Source: Eubacteriales bacterium
GTDB taxonomy: Bacteria > Bacillota > Clostridia > Oscillospirales > Acutalibacteraceae
DNA: 12,537 bases
NCBI GenBank assembly: GCA_030529125.1
Contig: JAUMXP010000034.1
Location: 1-12,537, forward strand
Direction: 5' to 3'
In this document: positions 6,889 to 12,537 of the stretch, one piece after another
Numbering within the stretch: the stretch's first letter is position 1
How the letters are laid out: the number at the start of each line of letters is the position of its first letter
Notes under the pieces: generated by a model
Told to the model about the DNA's origin: nothing
The model's input: the letters and a program-made list of their open reading frames with translations, nothing else
Databases searched by the model: none
Program-made: the position numbers and the translations under genes

Positions 6889-7132
6889 CCTTTAGCTTAT
6901 CAATAAACTTATTTACATCAGCATAAGCTTTGTCTTTTTCAACATCATATTCACTAAGAAGAGCATCGACTACAGCGTCAACAGTAGTCTCGGACTCAAG
7001 CTGTGACCACAAAAAAGCACCAGTCTCAGAAAGCTTGATAATCGAGCAGAAGTCAACTACCTGTGAACCCAAAGGTACAACAAGGAAGCTGCCGGCAGCT
7101 TCTTTAAGCACAAATCCGTCTTTGATTTTCAT
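6869..7132 (-). CDS. PqqD-family peptide-binding protein, 87 aa
   Basis: Small protein of the PqqD family (RiPP recognition element fold), which binds leader peptides and presents them to modifying enzymes. The N-terminal strands KIKDGFVLKEAAGSFLVVP (2-20) are followed by the signature LSETGAFLWSQLE, then helices with TVDAVVDALLSEYDV and the final DVNKFIDKLKDANLLE. Length is typical for a stand-alone PqqD. I start at the ATG at 7132, since AGGTGA (7138-7143) lies 5 bases before it; an in-frame GTG at 7141 is part of that ribosome binding site and is rejected. First gene of a minus-strand operon with the S24/S26 peptidase (20-base overlap) and the HprK-like protein. Its substrate is not identified; the 51-residue ORF at 8237-8392 is a candidate. 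Confidence 0.88.
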   Translation of the reverse strand: MKIKDGFVLKEAAGSFLVVPLGSQVVDFCSIIKLSETGAFLWSQLESETTVDAVVDALLSEYDVEKDKAYADVNKFIDKLKDANLLE

Positions 7133-7150
7133 AATTATCACCTAAAATTA

Positions 7151-7179
7151 ATTATATAATATTGTACATTAGTTTGCAA
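7151..7179 (-). promoter_or_regulatory. Sigma-A promoter for the PqqD/peptidase/HprK-like operon
   Basis: On the minus strand TTGCAA (7174-7179), a 17-base spacer and a perfect TATAAT (7151-7156). Transcription would start near 7144, so the leader is only about 12 nt and begins almost at the AGGTGA ribosome binding site. This leaves no space for a leader-encoded control element and separates the trio from the block upstream, which ends at its own terminator. Confidence 0.7.
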
Positions 7180-7211
7180 GGTTTTATAAATTAGTTTCAG
7201 CTTAAATATAT

Positions 7212-7248
7212 AAAAAAAAAGAACACGCAAAATTCTGCGTGTTCTTTT
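7212..7248 (-). terminator. Rho-independent terminator after the LRR-dockerin gene
   Basis: Stem AAAAGAACACGCA/TGCGTGTTCTTTT (7217-7229 with 7236-7248), six-base loop. Read on the minus strand it is followed by nine Ts. It sits 10 bases after the stop codon of the gene at 7259-8170 and insulates the next operon. Confidence 0.92.
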
Positions 7249-7258
7249 ACTTTAAAAA

Positions 7259-8170
7259 TTAATAAGGAAATTCTTTTCCTATATTTTCGTTCGGATTAGT
7301 ATCAGCTAAGTAGAACTGAATCTCTGTAGCATCCATAACGGAGAGAAGTCCGTCTCTATCAATATCGCCGCGGATAGACATTCTACCGTCTGTATCCTGC
7401 TTTTTCTGAGCAACAATAAGCTGAACAAATGCAGCATCAAGGATAGTAACATCACCATCGCCATCAGTATCGCCTAAGATAAACATCTCAACATCATCAA
7501 GGAGAACATAGTCGATCATATGATTAGCTGCAAAGCGATGCGCAAAAGAGTCTTTGTAACAATAAATTACTGTATTTTCAGAACCATTAAATGCGTACGG
7601 ATGGATATATGTTACTGATGCAGGAATTGTTATTTTCGAAAGACTGTCGCAGTCTGCAAATGCATACTCTTCGATCTCTGTAACACTATCAGGAACAGTT
7701 ACTTCGGTAAGAGAACTACACCCAGAGAAGGTGTACATATCTACTGAATTAATAGAAGTATCTTCTAAATTAATAGAAGTAAGTGATGTACAACCAGAAA
7801 AAGCATAACCACCAATCTCAGTTACATCGCCACTGATAACAACCTCTTCAAGTGCAGAAGCATTCAGAAAAGCTTGTTCAGATATACAGTACAGAACTGG
7901 ACTGAGTGTTACTTTAGTCAATGTAGTGTTGTCGAGAAAAGCATGAGTTGCAACCGTTGTGATTGGCAAATTGTTGTGATAATATGGAGTGCTAGTTGTA
8001 GGGTATGTACCGTTGTATGCAACAATCTGAAACTCTTTGTTATCGTTGATTTTTTCATATACCCAGTCGCCGACAGTGTAAATAGTCTTTGCACAAACAG
8101 CGTAACAAGCAACTGATAAAATCATCGCAACACATAAGATGATAGAAAAAATTTTGTAAATACTCTTCAT
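7259..8170 (-). CDS. Secreted BspA-type leucine-rich-repeat protein with C-terminal type I dockerin, 303 aa
   Basis: A Sec signal peptide is plain: Lys-containing start, hydrophobic core IFSIILCVAMILSVA, likely cleavage around AVCA (residues 24-27). No proper lipobox. Residues about 68-225 are BspA-like (LRR_5) repeats of the form AF-x-G/D-C-x-S-L-x-x-I/V-x-(I/V/L)P-x-S-V-T-x-I, folding as a right-handed solenoid that usually mediates binding. Residues 233-290 form a type I dockerin with two calcium loops, D234/D236/D238/D245 and D269/D271/D273/D280, spaced 35 residues apart. The protein should be exported and docked to a cohesin on a scaffoldin. No catalytic domain is visible. The start is the ATG at 8170 with AGGTGA 5 bases upstream; a GTG 30 bases further up lies inside a hairpin and lacks a ribosome binding site. 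No promoter is visible in the 66-base gap upstream, so cotranscription with the small ORF is likely. Confidence 0.9.
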   Translation of the reverse strand: MKSIYKIFSIILCVAMILSVACYAVCAKTIYTVGDWVYEKINDNKEFQIVAYNGTYPTTSTPYYHNNLPITTVATHAFLDNTTLTKVTLSPVLYCISEQAFLNASALEEVVISGDVTEIGGYAFSGCTSLTSINLEDTSINSVDMYTFSGCSSLTEVTVPDSVTEIEEYAFADCDSLSKITIPASVTYIHPYAFNGSENTVIYCYKDSFAHRFAANHMIDYVLLDDVEMFILGDTDGDGDVTILDAAFVQLIVAQKKQDTDGRMSIRGDIDRDGLLSVMDATEIQFYLADTNPNENIGKEFPY

Positions 8171-8192
8171 AAAAATCACCTTTTTATTGCTA

Positions 8193-8219
8193 CCCCCCAC
8201 GGCGTGACGCCGTGGGGGG
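8193..8219. other. GC-rich perfect 12-bp hairpin between small ORF and LRR-dockerin gene
   Basis: CCCCCCACGGCG (8193-8204) pairs with CGCCGTGGGGGG (8208-8219) around a TGA loop. Neither strand has a T-tract after it, so it is not a standard terminator. Its position in a 66-base gap within a likely operon suggests an RNA processing or stability element, or a dispersed palindromic repeat. Its base composition stands out strongly from the AT-rich surroundings. Confidence 0.6.
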
Positions 8220-8236
8220 AAATTAGTTAATTAGAT

Positions 8237-8392
8237 TTATTCCCATGTCCAATCATCAGGATTAAAATCGTCACCGCCAGTGGTTCCGAACTCTGTTTCA
8301 TCTACTGGTGTGTCCTGACTAGGTCCGAGTACATCAGCAACAAGTCTAATATTTACGAGCTCGAATTCTGGCTCGCTATAAAATCTCTTCAT
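8237..8392 (-). CDS. Small ORF, 51 aa, acidic tail; candidate peptide precursor
   Basis: Translated by hand: begins MKRFYSEPEFELVNIRLV, continues ADVLGPSQDTPVDETEFG and ends TTGGDDFNPDDWTWE. The ribosome binding site AGGGAGGG (8401-8408) lies 8 bases before the ATG and is among the strongest in the window, which argues it is translated. It starts 17 bases after the stop codon of the large surface protein, so it shares its mRNA. There is no signal peptide or membrane segment. The N-terminal half is mixed and mildly basic at the start; the C-terminal half is rich in Asp/Glu, Thr and Gly with a Trp-x-Trp-Glu end. This leader-then-core-like division, and the PqqD/peptidase/HprK-like operon about 1.1 kb away on the same strand, make a RiPP-type precursor plausible. 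I do not recognise a named family; the function is inference. Confidence 0.7.
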   Translation of the reverse strand: MKRFYSEPEFELVNIRLVADVLGPSQDTPVDETEFGTTGGDDFNPDDWTWE

Positions 8393-8400
8393 TGTAATGT

Positions 8401-8408
8401 CCCTCCCT
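8401..8408 (-). promoter_or_regulatory. Strong ribosome binding site of the 51-aa ORF
   Basis: AGGGAGGG on the minus strand, 8 bases before the ATG at 8390-8392 and immediately after the TGA of the large gene. Its strength and spacing are the main evidence that the short ORF is real. Confidence 0.75.
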
Positions 8409-8409
8409 A

Positions 8410-11400
8410 TCAATGTGTAGGATTAGCAGCTGTTTCTTCATGAGCAAGCTCATAGAAGTTGACATCCATACCATTACTAATATAAATCTTACCACCTACA
8501 TTAATGTAAGCATAAGTCGTAAATGCAAACTGACCATAGTCGTACTTACCATTATTAAGATTATAACTGAGATAGTGGTATAATCTGTTGAGGTTAGTAG
8601 TAGGTTCGTTTGTCATATCGTAGTGGTAACATCTTATATTACCCTTGTCAGGGCTGTAGTTAGCGCATGCTTTAGCAGTTTCTCTTACAAGATCTTCGAT
8701 GTTGTTTACAGAAGAGCTTGGATATGTAACAGCGTCTGTACCGGAATAACGATAATTCCAATCCTGAACGAGAACTAAACCATAAGTAATGTTCTGTTCA
8801 TCCTTGATCTCATTTAAGTTAAGGGTATTGACATTGTTGAACGCTACAAGATAGTCTGTGTAGATATAGTCACTATTATCACTATACTCACGTGTGTAAG
8901 TAACGCTATCGATACGAGGCATCCACTCATCAACTAAATCTTCACCATATTCGGCTCTGATCATCTTGTCCTCGATGATTCTGTAGTTGTAGTATCTTTC
9001 GAATGAAAGGAACTCCCACGCTTCAGTCTCATTGTTATACTGTTCCCAGTGTGAGAATGGTTTGCCCTGTCCCCACTCTTCTCCATCATAACCTGATGCA
9101 GTAATCTGAACAAGCTCATTGTAAGAACCGGAGACTGTTTTCCATTCACTACTATTACCTTCAGTATATGTGATTGTGTACTGTTCAGGATTCTGTATAG
9201 CTTCGAGTGTTACTACAGATTTAGAAAGAGTGATATTGGTGTCAGTAATAGTCCACTCAGTAGTCTTACCGAATGCTTCAGTTACTTCATCAGATGGAGC
9301 ATAGTCAGTAACCATGTTGTATGAGGATTTCAGTGCATATTCCTGTTCAAGAAGTTCCTCATATGCGGTATCACCATAAACAGTTCTCTCATCATTACCC
9401 TTAATCATCACATACTTAGTGATGTATGTCGGGAAGTAAGCATTATCATTGTTACCATCGTAACCTAAGCACTCTTCGTCAGAAAGTTCAACGTCTCTTA
9501 CAGTGTATGTTCGCCACTCACCGAAACGATTGAGGTATTTATAGTACAATGTAGCTTTGTTAGAAACTCTAGTTACATCAGAGTAGATGTTGATAACCTT
9601 GACAGGATCTTCATCATTGTATTCATAAGTAAATTCTGACTGAACCATAGTTGTTGAACCAACCATATATTTTTCAACGAGAACTTCTTCGTATGTATCA
9701 TTACCATCAGCATCTTCTGAGTCTGTGTACCAAGCATAGAACTCGCCGTTCATAAGAGGTGTAGTAGTAATCTTTACTGTGTATTTTTCATATGTGCTTG
9801 AAGTTTGATTGTACTCAGGTACGAATACAGCAGTTGAAATAGAAGTACTTGGTGTACCCTCAGCAACAACATTACCCTCACTGTCAACTACTTTAACTAC
9901 CATCTGTGACACACCACCGTGTGATGGGATGTAAGGATCGTAAGGGTTATCGTATGGAAGGTGGTTGATAACTACTTCGTCATTACCAATCTGCTTGAAC
10001 ATTGCATAGTAAGTTGTATTAAGGTTGATATATGTCTCATAGTTATATGCATCAGAAATCTTAGTATATTTGCCGTTAGACTCTGTGTACCAACCATAGA
10101 AACGGTAGCCATCCTTAGTAGTAGCTGTTAGTGAAACAGCACCATGATCAAGAGAAATAGGAAGTGAAGCGTACTTCTCGCCTACTGTGTAGCCGTCGCG
10201 CTCTTCCTCAGCGATAAGCCAACCTTCACCATAATCAGCATCATTTGTTTGGTCAACTGTATCGATAACGAAGTTGCCGTTTTCGTCAACTAAACCAACC
10301 ATAACATCAGCATAAACGTCATCATCAAGTAAGTTTCCGTACCACTGACCGTCGTAACAGAGCTGGTGAGGCTGTGTAGAGCTGTTGTTAGGAGCTTCGT
10401 ATGTGATATAAACGAGTTTGCCGTCGAGCACACCATCAGCAAGATCGAGTGCTTCTTCGAGCTCAGAAGTTGTATCATTTTCGCCATCTGCATAATGCCA
10501 CATAGCTGTTGAAAGTGTATGTGCAAGATAATTGCCATCTTTATCAAAGATGTACCAGTCAACAGCCCAGTCTGCATCAAAGTTTGTGTCGCCTGCATAT
10601 GTTTTGGTCGATACGTCGTACTTAATATCACCCTTTGAAACTACATAGTAATCAGGAGTGTTAGATACAGCACCTTCGATAGCTTTACCTGTTAAGTCCA
10701 TTGGAGTTACGCCATCACGACAAACGAGAGTTTCGAATTCGCAACCTGCTGTCTTAGCGTTTGTAGTAGTTGTAACATTCTTTACAACAGACTGACCACT
10801 AGCGCTGTCACCATGGTAGCCGTCTTCAGAAGTTTTAGCTACGAATGTAATTACGTCGTAGTCTTCATCGTAAAGTGTGATAGGCTCACGATAGTCGTAA
10901 GTCTGGATTGTATGTTTTGCAATACCAAAGCCTGATGCAAATTTAGAAGGAACAGTAATTTCATCAAACAGGTAGTTCATAAACTGGAGACCCTGTGGAA
11001 TTGAAGAAGTGTTGCCTAATTCAGCGTCAGGAACTTCGAGCTGTGTATAGAATGAAGAACCGTCTTCAGTAGGGATCATCAGCTGACCTGGCCATACACC
11101 AGAGTATTTATTACCACCTGAACCCCAAGAGTAAACAGAAACGAATGGACCCCAGTTTGTGCCATCAATTGCGGTAGCATCGAAGTAAACGTCAACTGCC
11201 TTCATATTGTTAGCTGCAAGATATTTATCAGTATGGAAGTAGATAGGAACAATGTAGCAGTCTGAATCTACGTATACTGTACCGGAATATGCATTGTTAC
11301 CAAGTGTGTTTGGTGTAACGATTGTATATGTTTTATCAAGAATGTCGTAAATAATAAATGAATCAACATAGTAGTCAGCAGCAGAATCACCGCTAAGAGT

Positions 11401-12537
11401 TGTCTTGAACTCAATCATCTGAGCAGTAGCTATATCTGCTTTCTTATATGATTCTATGTTTGTTGTAACGCCATCTGGATCATGAGTTAATGTACCGGAA
11501 TCAGAAACAGTAATACCAGTAGTGGTGAATACTGATTCAGAAGAATATGTACCAGGAAGTGATAGCGTACCTGATGAGAGGTAGATTGTAGCGCCTTCCT
11601 TAGTTGTAGAAGCAGAGAAATCGATTGACTCATTGCCATTTGGTGTCAGGATAAACTTGATAGACTGACCTGATTCACCACCTGTTGTAAGTTTCCAAGC
11701 GTTGCTAGAACCATCAGTTACTGCCCAACCGATTGTAGCACCATAGCCGTTAGTGTTGAAGTTTACAGTAAACTTTGAAGCATCAAATACGTGGTAACCT
11801 TCAGCAGTAGACCACTTAGAAGTGTTGTTTGTAACTCTGAACCAAGCACCTGTGTTTATAGCTGAATCAGTAGAGTTACCAGTTGTAAGAGTTGTTGTGA
11901 GTGTATAAGCACCGATTGAAGGATCATATACAAGCTCTTTTACATAAGAACCAGAAGTCTTACTCTGGTCAAATGTCATCCACTGTTTGCGAGCGAAGAG
12001 TGCATAAACAGTAGTATCAGCGTTAACTGTTACATTAGTAGAGTCAGCACCAACTTTGATTGGCTGGTCACAAGCTCCATCTGAATAGAAACCAACGAAT
12101 GTGTAATTTGTGCTAGCAGCAGCTGAATAAGTAACAACTGTGCCTGGGTCTACGTAAGATCCCTCATTAATAGTGTTACCATCTTCGTCTGTCATAGTAA
12201 CAGTACCGAATACTGTAACGCCTGTACCATAGTTACCGATAGAAACCTGCTGTGAATTAACAGCGAATTTAGCTTCTACAGAAGGAGTGATAGCGATGTC
12301 AGTATCTGCAGGCATTGTACCTGTGATAGACCAAGAGCCGTCTGCATTCTCAGTAGCAGTTAAGCCTGCGTTATCAAATTCAAATCCATTAATAGAAACC
12401 TGACCTGAAGCAGGTTTAACTGTGATGTTAACTTCTTCTCCCTGCTTGTAAGCGGCTTTGAGGTTCTCAATTGTAAGACCTGTATCATTAGTAAAGCTTA
12501 CATATCTATAATCAAGGAAAGATGGAACAATATTTAC
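8410..12537 (-). CDS. Very large extracellular repeat protein, partial (N-terminus beyond right edge), at least 1375 aa
   Basis: The frame stays open to base 12537, so the start and presumed signal peptide are outside; the ATG at 12315 is internal (residue 75 of the visible part). The protein is beta-rich with much Thr, Ser, Asn and Tyr, as in cell-surface proteins. Several segments resemble InlB-type/Flg_new repeats, with F/Y-x-G-W/F-Y-(T/S)-(D/E) followed by T-T-Y/V-Y-A-x-F: about 12,160-11,980, 10,180-9,990 and, more diverged, 9,800-9,600 and 9,190-8,930. A segment around 11,220-10,930 has W471 (VYSWGSGG), WPGQLM (482-487) and GLQFMNYLF, resembling starch-binding CBM26 modules. The C-terminus (to PTH) shows no LPXTG, dockerin or SLH segment. 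TGA at 8410-8412, then a small ORF 17 bases on. Function is inferred: surface adhesion or polysaccharide binding. Confidence 0.85.
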   Translation of the reverse strand, partial: VNIVPSFLDYRYVSFTNDTGLTIENLKAAYKQGEEVNITVKPASGQVSINGFEFDNAGLTATENADGSWSITGTMPADTDIAITPSVEAKFAVNSQQVSIGNYGTGVTVFGTVTMTDEDGNTINEGSYVDPGTVVTYSAAASTNYTFVGFYSDGACDQPIKVGADSTNVTVNADTTVYALFARKQWMTFDQSKTSGSYVKELVYDPSIGAYTLTTTLTTGNSTDSAINTGAWFRVTNNTSKWSTAEGYHVFDASKFTVNFNTNGYGATIGWAVTDGSSNAWKLTTGGESGQSIKFILTPNGNESIDFSASTTKEGATIYLSSGTLSLPGTYSSESVFTTTGITVSDSGTLTHDPDGVTTNIESYKKADIATAQMIEFKTTLSGDSAADYYVDSFIIYDILDKTYTIVTPNTLGNNAYSGTVYVDSDCYIVPIYFHTDKYLAANNMKAVDVYFDATAIDGTNWGPFVSVYSWGSGGNKYSGVWPGQLMIPTEDGSSFYTQLEVPDAELGNTSSIPQGLQFMNYLFDEITVPSKFASGFGIAKHTIQTYDYREPITLYDEDYDVITFVAKTSEDGYHGDSASGQSVVKNVTTTTNAKTAGCEFETLVCRDGVTPMDLTGKAIEGAVSNTPDYYVVSKGDIKYDVSTKTYAGDTNFDADWAVDWYIFDKDGNYLAHTLSTAMWHYADGENDTTSELEEALDLADGVLDGKLVYITYEAPNNSSTQPHQLCYDGQWYGNLLDDDVYADVMVGLVDENGNFVIDTVDQTNDADYGEGWLIAEEERDGYTVGEKYASLPISLDHGAVSLTATTKDGYRFYGWYTESNGKYTKISDAYNYETYINLNTTYYAMFKQIGNDEVVINHLPYDNPYDPYIPSHGGVSQMVVKVVDSEGNVVAEGTPSTSISTAVFVPEYNQTSSTYEKYTVKITTTPLMNGEFYAWYTDSEDADGNDTYEEVLVEKYMVGSTTMVQSEFTYEYNDEDPVKVINIYSDVTRVSNKATLYYKYLNRFGEWRTYTVRDVELSDEECLGYDGNNDNAYFPTYITKYVMIKGNDERTVYGDTAYEELLEQEYALKSSYNMVTDYAPSDEVTEAFGKTTEWTITDTNITLSKSVVTLEAIQNPEQYTITYTEGNSSEWKTVSGSYNELVQITASGYDGEEWGQGKPFSHWEQYNNETEAWEFLSFERYYNYRIIEDKMIRAEYGEDLVDEWMPRIDSVTYTREYSDNSDYIYTDYLVAFNNVNTLNLNEIKDEQNITYGLVLVQDWNYRYSGTDAVTYPSSSVNNIEDLVRETAKACANYSPDKGNIRCYHYDMTNEPTTNLNRLYHYLSYNLNNGKYDYGQFAFTTYAYINVGGKIYISNGMDVNFYELAHEETAANPTH

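Noticed and set aside
7139..7141. GTG at 7141 as the PqqD-like gene start
   Set aside because: It is part of the AGGTGA ribosome binding site that serves the ATG at 7132.
8075..8170. Lipoprotein signal in the LRR-dockerin protein
   Set aside because: Residues before the cysteines (SVAC, YAVC) do not fit a lipobox; an ordinary Sec signal with AxA-like cleavage fits better.
8198..8200. GTG at 8200 as the LRR-dockerin gene start
   Set aside because: It lies in the GC-rich hairpin, has no ribosome binding site, and would put ten polar residues before a clear signal peptide starting at 8170.
8193..8219. GC-rich hairpin as a Rho-independent terminator
   Set aside because: No T-tract follows on either strand, and the next gene has no promoter of its own.
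12313..12315. ATG at 12315 as the start of the large surface protein
   Set aside because: The same frame continues without a stop to base 12537, adding 74 residues of similar beta-rich sequence, and there is no ribosome binding site or signal peptide at this ATG.
7259..12537. CRISPR array, tRNA or insertion sequence in the accessory part
   Set aside because: No spaced direct repeats, no cloverleaf-like sequence and no transposase-like frame or terminal inverted repeats were seen.

Overview
The window looks like part of the chromosome of a low-GC, anaerobic gut Firmicute, most likely a Ruminococcus-type member of the Oscillospiraceae. The pointers are strong AGGTGA/GGAGG ribosome binding sites, sigma-A promoters, a Clostridia-style Rex, a BspA-type leucine-rich-repeat protein ending in a type I dockerin, and a very large extracellular protein with a segment resembling a starch-binding module. 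The species assignment, with starch-degrading Ruminococcus as first guess, is inference.

Layout. Positions 1-1564 (minus) hold the translational GTPase TypA/BipA, cut by the left edge. It is divergent from a plus-strand operon that starts at a clear promoter near 1676-1704: aconitase (1754-3685), NADP isocitrate dehydrogenase (3793-5004) and the NADH-sensing repressor Rex (5033-5671). A strong terminator at 5699-5730 closes it. These genes cover citrate to 2-oxoglutarate, the glutamate-forming arm of the TCA cycle in anaerobes, tied to a redox sensor. The acn-icd gap holds a two-hairpin element and a possible Rex site.

Positions 5734-7132 (minus) are a compact three-gene operon with its own promoter (7151-7179): a PqqD-family protein, an unanchored S24/S26-fold peptidase with a Ser/His-type active site, and a protein resembling HPr-kinase-like peptide-modification proteins whose ATP-binding P-loop is destroyed. 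PqqD plus an HprK homologue is a hallmark of ribosomal-peptide (RiPP) cassettes, yet no radical SAM enzyme, transporter or precursor lies inside the operon.

Positions 7259-12537 (minus) are a second, apparently cotranscribed block: an at least 1375-residue surface-type protein (right-edge partial), a 51-residue small ORF 17 bases after it with an excellent ribosome binding site, a GC-rich perfect hairpin, then the LRR-dockerin protein and a terminator at 7212-7248. The small ORF (8237-8392) is the best local candidate for a substrate of the PqqD/peptidase/HprK-like trio, and this possible pairing is the most interesting thing in the window.

No tRNA, rRNA, CRISPR array or insertion sequence was seen, and no stretch over 300 bases lacks a gene. 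The longest gap is 1565-1753, which holds the divergent typA/acn promoters.
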